Source: Devosia crocina (GTDB lineage: Bacteria; Pseudomonadota; Alphaproteobacteria; Rhizobiales; Devosiaceae). From it: 64,000 nt of DNA. How positions within the stretch are numbered: the stretch's first letter is position 1; the number at the start of each line of letters is the position of its first letter. The translations under genes were made by a program, and so were the position numbers. Under the pieces are notes generated by a model, which saw only the letters and a program-made list of their open reading frames with translations, searched no databases and had not been told where the DNA came from. The stretch lies in contig NZ_FPCK01000002.1 in assembly GCF_900116545.1 (NCBI RefSeq), positions 248,001-312,000 of the forward strand, read 5' to 3'. Shown piece after piece: positions 7,414 through 15,589 of this stretch.

Positions 7414-10400
7414 ATGCTCGACTTCATCGAAAAAATCCTGAGGATGCCCAGGGTCGTCCTCACCGTCATGGTGATCGTCCTGACGGCTGGTACCGCGGCC
7501 TATGTCTCCATGCCCAAGGAGAGCTTCCCGGCCATCGACGTGCCCTATCTCTACGTCTCGATCACGCAGACCGGCGTTTCGCCGCGCGACGCGGAAAACC
7601 TGCTCGCCAAGCCGACAGAGGAAGAGCTGGCGAACCTGCCGGGGCTGCAGAACATCTCCTCAACCTCGACCACCGGGCACGCTTCGGTGTTCCTCGAGTT
7701 CGACATCAATACCGACAAGGACCAGGCGCTGCAGGATACGCGCGCGCGTATGGACGCGGTCAAGGCCAAACTCCCAGCCGACGCCGATGACCCGGTTGTC
7801 GCCGAGATCGACCTTGTCGGGCAGCCCATCATCTCCGTGGGTGTTTATGGCACCGCTCCGGAAAAGGAACTGGTGCGCCGCGCCGAGGACCTGCAGGACA
7901 AGCTCGAGGCCATTCCCGAGGTGCGCGAAGCCGTCTTGTCGGGTGCTCGCACCGAACAGCTCGAAATCAAGATCGACCTGTTGCGGCTCGAAGCCTATGG
8001 CCTGACGGCGGGCGAACTGCTCGATGCCCTTGCACGCAACAACATGGTGGTTCCCGGCGGCACGCTCAACACCGGGCAAGGCTCGTTCAACATCGAGGTC
8101 CCCGGGCTCATCACCAATGCCGACGACGTCTACAACCTGCCGCTCAAGACCGACGGCAATACGGTTGTTACCTTTGGCGATGTCGCCACCATTACGCGCA
8201 ATCTGGCCGATGCCACCGAATATACCCAGGTCAACGGCTCCCCTGCACTGATCCTTGGTATTTCAAAGAAGATCGGCACCAATATCATCGACGTTTCGGA
8301 CAAAGTCCGTGCCGTCACCGAAGAAGCGGCGCGGGATTGGCCCGGTGGCGTCAGCTATTCGTTCTTCCTTGATCAGGCCGAGACGACCACGAACCTCTTC
8401 CGCTCGCTCGAGGCTGCGGTTCTGACGGCGGTGGCGCTGGTGCTGATCACCTGTATTGCAACGCTGGGCGTTCGCCCCGCGCTGATGATCGGCCTTTCGA
8501 TCCCGCTCTCGTTCATGATGGCGTTTCTGGTGGCTGAAATGATGGGCATGACCATCAACATGATGGTGATGTTCGGCCTCGTGATTGCCGTTGGCGTGCT
8601 CGTCGACGATCCCGTGGTGGTGGTCGAATATGCCGAACGCAAGCTGCAGGAGGGTGTGCCCAAGCGCGAGGCCTTCATCATGGCCATGCGCAAGATGTTC
8701 GTGCCCGTGGTCGGTGCGACCGCAACGACGCTTGGCGCCTTCATCCCGCTGCTGTTCTGGCCCGGCATCATCGGCAAGTTCATGAGCTATCTGCCGACGA
8801 TCGTGATCATCGTCATGATCGCCTCGTTCATCTCGGCCTTGATCTTCATGCCTGTTATCGGCGCAGTGATTGCCTCCACACATGTGGATGAAAAAGAAAA
8901 GGCCAAGGCGGACATCGTCATGTATCCCGACAAGTTCGACTCCAAGAAGGTCGGTGGCTTGACGGGCTTTTATGTGCGGCTGATGGAGAAGTTGATCTCC
9001 TGGCCCATTCCGACCCTCGCAGTGGGTTTCGGTGTTATCGTTGCGATCTTCGTCGCCTATTCCACCAACCCCACGGGGTCGGAAGCTTTCCCGGCATCCG
9101 AACCGGAATATGCAACGGTCGCCGTCGTGGGTCAGGGCAACTATTCGCCTGAAGAAATCCGCGACATGCTGATCGAGGTCGAGGACCAACTGCTTCAGGT
9201 CCAGGGCATCAAGGACGTGATCATGCAGTTCGGCACGACGGGTGCATTCGGCACGATGCCGCCGGATACGATCGGCAATTTCCAGCTCCAGCTCATCAAC
9301 TGGAACCAGCGCATTCCTGCCGAGCAGATCTTTGCCGATATCCGCAGCCGCGTTGCAGATATCGCCGGACTCGATATCCAGGTGCTGGCAGCGGAAAACG
9401 GTCCGCCGGCGGGCAAGGACATCAACATGCGCGTCGAAAGCGACAATTACGATGACCTCGTGCCTGTCGTGACCGCGATCCACAATCATCTCGCCAGCTG
9501 GCCGGAAGTGGTGGACCTCGAAGATGGCCGCCCATCGCCTGGTATTGACTGGCAGATCCGTGTGGACCGCGCGGAAGCTGGCAAGTACGGCCTCGGCGTG
9601 CGCGAACTCGTACCCTATGTCCAGCTCATCACCTCGGGCGTCAAACTCGGCACCTATCGTGACGGCCAGACCGGTGACGAACTCGATATTCGCGTCCGCC
9701 TGCCTGAAGACGAGCGCACGTTTGACGCGCTCGACTCCATGCGCATCGCTACGCCCAACGGCATGGTGCCCGTATCCAACTTCATCGAGCGCACGCCTGT
9801 GCCCAAGGTCGCCAACATCCAGCGCCGCAACCAGGTCTATACGATGAGTGTCGCGGCCGGGCTCGTGAACCTGCCTGAAGGTGTCTATGCCGCCGATAAG
9901 GTGCAGGAACTGCAGGGCTGGATTGCCGAACAGAATTTCCCCGAAACAGTCAACGTCGCCTTTTCGGGTGCCGAAGAACAGATGGGCGATGCCAATGCCT
10001 TCATCGTCCAGGCGATGGGCATGGCCATGGCGCTGATCTTCTTTATCCTGCTGCTTGAATATAACAGCTTCTACCAGGTGGCGGTGACCCTCACCACGGT
10101 GGTGATGTCGGTGGCCGGTGTGCTCCTTGGCATGCTGATCACGGGCATGACCTTCTCGGCCATCATGACTGGTCTCGGGATCGTGGCGCTGGCAGGCATC
10201 GTGGTGAAGAACGGTATCGTGCTGATTGATACCTATAACGACTATAACCGCCACCAGGCCGTTGAGCCGGTCAAGGCCATGTTGCTCACCGTGAGCCAGC
10301 GTGTCCGCCCGGTCCTGCTCACCGCCTTCCTCACCGCGCTCGGCGTCATCCCGATGTGGGCCAATGTCGAGTTCGACTTCATCCGCCGCGAGATCGTGGT

Positions 10401-10743
10401 GGGTGGCCTTGCCGGGTCGTGGTTCATCCACCTGTCGGCGGCGCTGGTTTCGGGCCTCTTCTTCTCGACCGCGCTGACGCTCGTGATGGTGCCGGTCATG
10501 GTCACTGCGCCCAGCGTCGTGTGGCGCCAGATGAAGGGCACGGGAGCCGCCCTTTCTCGCTTCGGTGGTTGGGCAGCAAGCCTGTTCCGCCGGAAGACGG
10601 CGACGGCGGCTCCGGCGGGCTTCGATGGCATGGCTGTCGAGATCCCCGCCGACGCTGATGGCGCCAAGCGCTATATCGTCTCCAAGGAGGCTGGCCTTGG
10701 TGAAGACAAGGACCATCCTGAACGCAAGGACGCTGCAGAATAA
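7414..10743 (+). CDS. RND efflux transporter permease (AcrB/HAE1-type)
   Basis: A 1,109-residue inner-membrane proton/drug antiporter. Twelve transmembrane segments in two repeats flank two large periplasmic domains. The proton-relay Asp pair sits at 398-399 (GVLVDDPVVVVEYAER), matching AcrB Asp407/408; the porter-domain opening GVSPRDAENLLAKPTEEEL is typical. After the last membrane helix a charged cytoplasmic tail of about 70 residues extends beyond the usual length, ending ERKDAAE. It closes the padR-adaptor-pump operon and is followed by a terminator. The substrate cannot be predicted. The 817-residue frame antisense to it is a composition artefact. Confidence 0.95.
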   Translation: MLDFIEKILRMPRVVLTVMVIVLTAGTAAYVSMPKESFPAIDVPYLYVSITQTGVSPRDAENLLAKPTEEELANLPGLQNISSTSTTGHASVFLEFDINTDKDQALQDTRARMDAVKAKLPADADDPVVAEIDLVGQPIISVGVYGTAPEKELVRRAEDLQDKLEAIPEVREAVLSGARTEQLEIKIDLLRLEAYGLTAGELLDALARNNMVVPGGTLNTGQGSFNIEVPGLITNADDVYNLPLKTDGNTVVTFGDVATITRNLADATEYTQVNGSPALILGISKKIGTNIIDVSDKVRAVTEEAARDWPGGVSYSFFLDQAETTTNLFRSLEAAVLTAVALVLITCIATLGVRPALMIGLSIPLSFMMAFLVAEMMGMTINMMVMFGLVIAVGVLVDDPVVVVEYAERKLQEGVPKREAFIMAMRKMFVPVVGATATTLGAFIPLLFWPGIIGKFMSYLPTIVIIVMIASFISALIFMPVIGAVIASTHVDEKEKAKADIVMYPDKFDSKKVGGLTGFYVRLMEKLISWPIPTLAVGFGVIVAIFVAYSTNPTGSEAFPASEPEYATVAVVGQGNYSPEEIRDMLIEVEDQLLQVQGIKDVIMQFGTTGAFGTMPPDTIGNFQLQLINWNQRIPAEQIFADIRSRVADIAGLDIQVLAAENGPPAGKDINMRVESDNYDDLVPVVTAIHNHLASWPEVVDLEDGRPSPGIDWQIRVDRAEAGKYGLGVRELVPYVQLITSGVKLGTYRDGQTGDELDIRVRLPEDERTFDALDSMRIATPNGMVPVSNFIERTPVPKVANIQRRNQVYTMSVAAGLVNLPEGVYAADKVQELQGWIAEQNFPETVNVAFSGAEEQMGDANAFIVQAMGMAMALIFFILLLEYNSFYQVAVTLTTVVMSVAGVLLGMLITGMTFSAIMTGLGIVALAGIVVKNGIVLIDTYNDYNRHQAVEPVKAMLLTVSQRVRPVLLTAFLTALGVIPMWANVEFDFIRREIVVGGLAGSWFIHLSAALVSGLFFSTALTLVMVPVMVTAPSVVWRQMKGTGAALSRFGGWAASLFRRKTATAAPAGFDGMAVEIPADADGAKRYIVSKEAGLGEDKDHPERKDAAE

Positions 10744-10769
10744 TCGGCAGCTTCCCTGAACCTCCAGGA

Positions 10770-10794
10770 GCCCGCAGCGATGCGGGCCCTTTTT
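10770..10794 (+). terminator. Rho-independent terminator of the efflux operon
   Basis: GCCCGCA (10770-10776), loop GCGA, TGCGGGC (10781-10787), then CC and TTTTT. It lies 26 bp after the pump stop codon. Confidence 0.85.
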
Positions 10795-10883
10795 GCTGAG
10801 ACGTCAGCAACAAGCCATCTCGTCTAGGACGCCCTAACTATCCCCTGAAGCCCTTTCGGAGACGCCGCTACCCGCAGCCCTGA

Positions 10884-11363
10884 CTAAGCAGCAACAGTGA
10901 ACTCGTTCAGCAGCCAGGCATCATCCTCGAAGGTAATGTTGCGGCTATGCACGAACTGTCTGGTCAGCGCTTTTGACCAGAAGGCCTGCGCAACAGGGTT
11001 TGCATGCGGAACCGCAATGTGCCACTGGCCTGGATGGTTGGCGAGCGCCAGGTTGACGGCTGCCGTTGCAAGCCCCTTCCCCCGATAAGCCCTGAGCAAA
11101 AAGAACTCGGCCATGAACCAACAGGGGGCGCGGCCAGTCAGCGGGCATTCGTCGACGACGAGTGCAAACCCGGCGATCTCGTCTGCGTGTGTGATCAGGT
11201 AAGGGTAGCGCCAGAAGCGGTCGAGAAAGCCGTATTCGAACCGCCCATCTGACCCGACGGGGAACGGCAAGAATTCGGTCATGTCGTGGAGATAGAGCTG
11301 TATTAGGTTGGCGACGACAGATCGCTGATCGTCGCTGGCGGGAACGAGACTTATCGGGGTCAT
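10884..11363 (-). CDS. GNAT-family N-acetyltransferase
   Basis: A 159-residue acetyl-CoA-dependent transferase. The acetyl-CoA pyrophosphate loop is RAYRGKGLA at residues 91-99, after the beta-strand CWFMAEFFLL; the C-terminal part (NPVAQAFWSKALTRQF) is the usual helix after beta-5. Substrate is unknown. It stands alone, 39 bp downstream of the Atm1-like gene on the same strand, so it may be co-transcribed with it. Confidence 0.85.
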   Translation of the reverse strand: MTPISLVPASDDQRSVVANLIQLYLHDMTEFLPFPVGSDGRFEYGFLDRFWRYPYLITHADEIAGFALVVDECPLTGRAPCWFMAEFFLLRAYRGKGLATAAVNLALANHPGQWHIAVPHANPVAQAFWSKALTRQFVHSRNITFEDDAWLLNEFTVAA

Positions 11364-11402
11364 GCGCGGATGCTAGCCTGCATCCGCGCTGACGCATAGC
11401 GT

Positions 11403-13298
11403 CTACTCTGCAGCGGGAGTGCCGCGCTTAACGAAACCGTCGGGATCTTCCTGGGTACGGGCCAAGGCTTCTTCAGCTTCGGTGGCTTCGCGCTGGCGGC
11501 TCCACATCTGGGCGTAGAGCCCGTTCTGCGCCAGAAGCTCGGAATGGCTGCCCCGTTCGGCCACTTGTCCTTCGCGCAGCACCAGAATTTCGTCGGCATT
11601 GATGACGGTCGACAGACGATGCGCGATCACGACTGAAGTGCGGTTGCGCGACACCACGTCAAGCGCGGCTTGGATATCGCGCTCGGTTTTGGTGTCGAGT
11701 GCAGAGGTCGCCTCATCAAGAATGAGGATGGATGGCGCCTTGAGAATGGTGCGGGCAATGGCGACGCGCTGCTTCTCGCCCCCGGAAAGCTTGAGGCCAC
11801 GTTCGCCGACAGGCGTATCAAAACCCTTGGGCAACGCTTCGATGAACGCACCGACCTGAGCCATCTGTGCCGCTTCGCGGATCTCTTCGGCAGATGCACC
11901 CGGCCGGCCATATTCGATATTGTAGCCAATCGTATCGTTGAAGAGCACCGTGTCCTGCGGCACCATGCCGATGGTCGAGCGCAGGCTTTCCTGCGTCACG
12001 TCGCGCAGATCCTGCCCGTCGATAGTGATGCTGCCGCCTGTGACATCGTAAAAGCGATAAAGGAGGCGCGAAATCGTCGACTTGCCCGCCCCGGTAGGAC
12101 CGACGATCGCGACCGTCTTGCCAGCAGGCACTTCGAAGCTGACGCCCTTCAGGATCGGCCGCTCCGGATCGTAATGGAAGCTGACATTGTCGAAGCGGAT
12201 TACGGGACCCGTCACCGCCAAAGGCTTGGCATCGGCCTTGTCTTCGATTTCCGGATCCTTATCGAGCAGCTTGAACATCTCTTCGATATCAGTGAGCCCC
12301 TGACGAAGCTCGCGATAGACGAAGCCGATGAAATTGAGCGGACGGTAGATCTGCATCAGGAATGTGTTGAGCAGAACGAAATCACCGAGAGTGAGTCTGC
12401 CCTCCATGACGCCGGAGATGGCCATGATGGAGATGATCAGGAAGCCGCCGTAGAAGATGACGGCCTGTCCGAAATTGAGCCAGCCAAGTGAGGTCCATAT
12501 CCGGATCGCGGAGCGCTCGTAATTGGCCATGGCCGCGTCGTAGCGCTGCGCTTCCATCCGTTCGTTGGCGAAATATTTCACCGTCTCATAATTGAGGAGG
12601 CTGTCGATCGCCTTGCCATTGGCGTCCGTGTCGGAATCGTTCATCGACCGGCGAATGGAGATTCGCCAGTTCGAGGCCTTGATGGTGAAATAAAGATAGG
12701 CCCAGATCATCACCACCAGCACGCCGAGATAGCTGACGCCAAAGAGCCACACGAAGATGATGGCGACGACGACAAACTCGACAATCGTCGGCGCGATATT
12801 GAGCATAGCGAAACGAACGACCGTTTCGATCCCTTTGGTCCCGCGTTCGATGACGCGCGAAAGACCGCCCGTCCGGCGAGCCAGATGGAACCTGAGCGAC
12901 AGGCGGTGCACATGATGAAAGGTTTCGAGCGCCAGCTTGCGCACGGCATGCTGGCCAACCCCGGCAAACAGCACATCGCGCAATTGTTGAAACCCTGCAT
13001 CGAAGATATTGCCGAGCACATAGGCGATCACAAGCGCGATCGGGACGGCAAGCCCGAGGATCAGCTCACCATTGGGCGCGCTGCCATCAAGACTATCGAT
13101 GATGCCCTTGTAAGCGAAGGGAATGAGAGTGGTCGCAACCTTGCTCAGCAGCAGGGCGCCGATAGCCAGTGCAACCTGAAGACGGAGATCAGGGCGGCCT
13201 TCGGGCCACATGTAGGGCCACAGATTGCGGATCGTAGAGAATACAGAGCCTTCATCCGCGCTAACGGACGGCTTCTTTTCAACGCTGTTCTGAGCCAT
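11403..13298 (-). CDS. Atm1/HMT1-type ABC exporter (fused membrane and ATPase domains)
   Basis: A 631-residue half-transporter of the Atm1 (ABCB7) family, which exports glutathione-linked sulfur or metal conjugates. Six transmembrane helices span about 40-330; the family-specific NYETVKYFANE lies at 236-246. The ATPase has Walker A GPTGAGKST (400-408), signature LSGGE (504-508) and Walker B ILILDEA (524-530). A homodimer in the inner membrane is expected. Its ATG overlaps the TGA of the upstream ArsR regulator by one base (TGATG), so the two are probably translated together. Known relatives take part in Fe-S/thiol homeostasis or heavy-metal tolerance; the ArsR partner favours metal or thiol stress here. 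It ends in Ala-Ala-Glu. Confidence 0.9.
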   Translation of the reverse strand: MAQNSVEKKPSVSADEGSVFSTIRNLWPYMWPEGRPDLRLQVALAIGALLLSKVATTLIPFAYKGIIDSLDGSAPNGELILGLAVPIALVIAYVLGNIFDAGFQQLRDVLFAGVGQHAVRKLALETFHHVHRLSLRFHLARRTGGLSRVIERGTKGIETVVRFAMLNIAPTIVEFVVVAIIFVWLFGVSYLGVLVVMIWAYLYFTIKASNWRISIRRSMNDSDTDANGKAIDSLLNYETVKYFANERMEAQRYDAAMANYERSAIRIWTSLGWLNFGQAVIFYGGFLIISIMAISGVMEGRLTLGDFVLLNTFLMQIYRPLNFIGFVYRELRQGLTDIEEMFKLLDKDPEIEDKADAKPLAVTGPVIRFDNVSFHYDPERPILKGVSFEVPAGKTVAIVGPTGAGKSTISRLLYRFYDVTGGSITIDGQDLRDVTQESLRSTIGMVPQDTVLFNDTIGYNIEYGRPGASAEEIREAAQMAQVGAFIEALPKGFDTPVGERGLKLSGGEKQRVAIARTILKAPSILILDEATSALDTKTERDIQAALDVVSRNRTSVVIAHRLSTVINADEILVLREGQVAERGSHSELLAQNGLYAQMWSRQREATEAEEALARTQEDPDGFVKRGTPAAE

Positions 13299-13618
13299 CA
13301 GGCGGGTTCCGCTTCCTTTTGGGGCGCTCGGAAGGATAGTCCATCGAGCAGACCGCCAAAGGCGCTGCTCACCTCTTCCAGTCGATCATGCCGGATGGTG
13401 TAGCGGTTGCGCGTGCCATGGGCCTTACGCTCGATGAGCCCGGCATCGAGCAGCACCTTGATATGCTGACTGACGGTGGACTGGGCGAGCGGCAAGGATT
13501 CGGTGACATCGCCACAACAACATTCTCCCTGTTGCTGGCTTGCCAGAAACCGCAGGATGTTGAGCCGCACTGGATGACCTAGGGCGCGCATGATGTTGGC
13601 GATATCGTCGTCGTGCAT
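13298..13618 (-). CDS. ArsR/SmtB-family metalloregulator with CCC motif
   Basis: A 106-residue winged-helix repressor. The helix-turn-helix is in the segment LPLAQSTVSQHIKVLLDAGL (residues 42-61), with the wing KAHGTRNRYTIR after it. Just before the DNA-binding region lies ECCCGD with cysteines 33-35, at the place where ArsR/CadC proteins carry their ELCVCD metal-binding box. The ATG at 13618 starts the conserved domain; a longer frame runs on upstream into the LysM gene and is rejected. It directly precedes and overlaps the Atm1 exporter, so it likely senses a thiophilic metal, metalloid or persulfide and controls that exporter. The ligand is not deducible. Confidence 0.88.
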   Translation of the reverse strand: MHDDDIANIMRALGHPVRLNILRFLASQQQGECCCGDVTESLPLAQSTVSQHIKVLLDAGLIERKAHGTRNRYTIRHDRLEEVSSAFGGLLDGLSFRAPQKEAEPA

Positions 13619-13781
13619 GGGGCCGGCCGGAATGATCGGTGAATTGCGATGAACATGGGGAGGATTAGTGCCAAGGTCAATCCCCGAGGCAGGTTCCAGC
13701 CAGAAATCGCGCTGAGAGCACAGACATGCTCCTCCCAAAGGGAGACAAATGGCAGCCTCGCCGCCATCTGCCAACTTAGCG

Positions 13782-15581
13782 TCAGTTCGGCAGATCGAAG
13801 ACCTGACCGGGATAGATCCGGTTGGGGTCGCTGATCCGGCCGGAATTGGCCTGGTAGATCGTGGTATATCTGATCCCTTCGCCATAGGTGCGCCGGGCGA
13901 TGGTCCAGAGATTATCGCCGCGACGGATAATGGCCTTACCCGCAGCAAATCGCTGCGCATCCGGGCCACCGACTGAAACTGCAACCATGCGTGGGACTGC
14001 TGGTTCAGCGCTGGCGGGCTCGGTTGCTGGCGGCGCTGATGTTGTCGACGTCTCCTCAGGAGCATCATCCGGTGCCAAAGCCGCTGGAACGGACTCCTGC
14101 GGCGTTGCCGGGACAGGCGGCGAGGAAGCGGGTTCGGACGGAGCGGGATCCCCGACCGGTGCCCCTGATCTGGCGACTTGCTGCTCTGGTTGAGGGTCGA
14201 TGTTCGGTAGAGGTGCCTCAGCGACGTCAGACGTCACCTCTGGCATATCCAGAACAAAGTCCACTTCCGCGCGCGCGGCTACCTCAGACGAGCCCGGTGC
14301 CAAAAGGTCGGCCCGCACCCGCTGGGCTGCGGCATCGAGAACGGCGCCCGCTTCCACCAGCCAGCGTCCTCCGTCGATAATCGCATCGGCAATGAACTGG
14401 TCGTCGACATAGAGCCGAACGACACCGTCTTCCGGTCCGGCACCGGCAAAAAAGGTCCGCTCTCCTTCAATCTCGATGGCATCGATGGTGGGCGGCGGGC
14501 TGGCTGCTGCGGCTTTTGCGCCGGCCGGGGCAGTTTGCGCCTCGACCGTGGCACTTGCCGCATCAGGGGCGGTTTCGTCAGGAGACTCCTCCGCAGCGAC
14601 TACGGGCTCAGCCGGTGCAACGGGCGTTTCCGCATTCTGCGCAAGCTGCTGAGATGGGGCGGTGGCAGTCGCAACGCTTTGGTCAGCCTCGTCTTGTGCC
14701 AGGCTGGAGGGCTGTGGCTGAACAGGAGTTATAGGCGAAGGTTCCAGGTCGGCTGTCGCCCCGGGCTGCGGCTCGGCCAGATCAGGCCTTTCTGCGGGTT
14801 CGGCAAGCGCGACTTCCACACTCGTCGCCTCTTCGCTTGATAGCACAACCGGCTCGGTTTCAGCGACTGTTTCGATCGAAGCGGCTTCAGTCGTTGTTTC
14901 GGCAACAGGCCGTTCCAACCCTTGCAGGATTTCCGTCGCTTGCCCCGGTGCGCTCGCAACCACCAGGGGTTGTGTCGCGCGATCCTCGTCGATCACGACC
15001 ACAAAGGACTGCTCGGCCTCGCCATCCTTGCCCGCTTCAGCAAGGGTGATCTCGACCCCACCCGGGGGCAGCGGCGCTTCGGGCACCAAAACCCAGTCGC
15101 CACTGCGCTCCACGGTTGCCCGCCCCAGCAGGGCACCATCGGAATAGACCTCAACTTCGCTTCCAGGCGTGCCGCTGCCGGCGATCACGACCGAGCCATC
15201 CGGCTCGGCGCGCAAAAGGCCGAAGCTGGCTGCAACGAAGCTGTCCCGCGCCTCGCTTGCCGTGGTGCCGATTGCCGGTGACGGCAGCTCTGCCTCAGGG
15301 GTGGCTGCCGGCGCGGCTTCGGGCTCGGCAACCGCCGGGGACACTTCTGCGGGCGGAGGAGCTTCCGTTTCGGCCACAGCCGTGGCGGGTGGCGTGGGGA
15401 ACAATCCTGCCTCGGTGAACTTGCCCCTGATGCACTGGCCCATGCCATCGGGACTGTTGAAGCAGTTGACGACAGTGGGGGCTGCAAACAGACCCGCGAT
15501 AACGAGAATGGTAACGGCTGCTGCTCCGATCGTCAGAGCAAGAGGTCGTTTTGGAGCAGTTTCGGCCAGTTTGTCCTCCAC
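13782..15581 (-). CDS. LysM-domain envelope protein with long Pro/Ala/Glu-rich linker
   Basis: A 599-residue protein. A single transmembrane segment at about residues 14-34 puts the rest in the periplasm. Two or more Ig-like repeats are visible (VVIAGSGTPGSEVEVYSDG near 130, and IEGERTFFAGAGPEDGVVRLYVDD near 370), separated by low-complexity stretches rich in Pro, Ala, Glu and Thr. A C-terminal LysM (about 549-597; IRRGDNLWTIARRTYGEG ... RIYPGQVFDLP) should bind peptidoglycan. It starts 8 bp after cimA stops, so it probably ends that operon. Related proteins are annotated only as LysM proteins in Hyphomicrobiales. The function is unknown beyond cell-wall attachment. Confidence 0.85.
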   Translation of the reverse strand: MEDKLAETAPKRPLALTIGAAAVTILVIAGLFAAPTVVNCFNSPDGMGQCIRGKFTEAGLFPTPPATAVAETEAPPPAEVSPAVAEPEAAPAATPEAELPSPAIGTTASEARDSFVAASFGLLRAEPDGSVVIAGSGTPGSEVEVYSDGALLGRATVERSGDWVLVPEAPLPPGGVEITLAEAGKDGEAEQSFVVVIDEDRATQPLVVASAPGQATEILQGLERPVAETTTEAASIETVAETEPVVLSSEEATSVEVALAEPAERPDLAEPQPGATADLEPSPITPVQPQPSSLAQDEADQSVATATAPSQQLAQNAETPVAPAEPVVAAEESPDETAPDAASATVEAQTAPAGAKAAAASPPPTIDAIEIEGERTFFAGAGPEDGVVRLYVDDQFIADAIIDGGRWLVEAGAVLDAAAQRVRADLLAPGSSEVAARAEVDFVLDMPEVTSDVAEAPLPNIDPQPEQQVARSGAPVGDPAPSEPASSPPVPATPQESVPAALAPDDAPEETSTTSAPPATEPASAEPAVPRMVAVSVGGPDAQRFAAGKAIIRRGDNLWTIARRTYGEGIRYTTIYQANSGRISDPNRIYPGQVFDLPN

Positions 15582-15589
15582 GGACGTTG

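Noticed and set aside
8263..10716. An 817-codon open frame antisense to the RND pump
   Set aside because: Its translation is rich in His, Arg, Asp and Gly with no domain, and it mirrors a conserved transporter. Such frames are common opposite high-GC genes.
13619..14068. N-terminal extension of the ArsR regulator
   Set aside because: The frame is open but lies over the LysM gene end and a non-conserved gap; the domain starts at the ATG at 13618.
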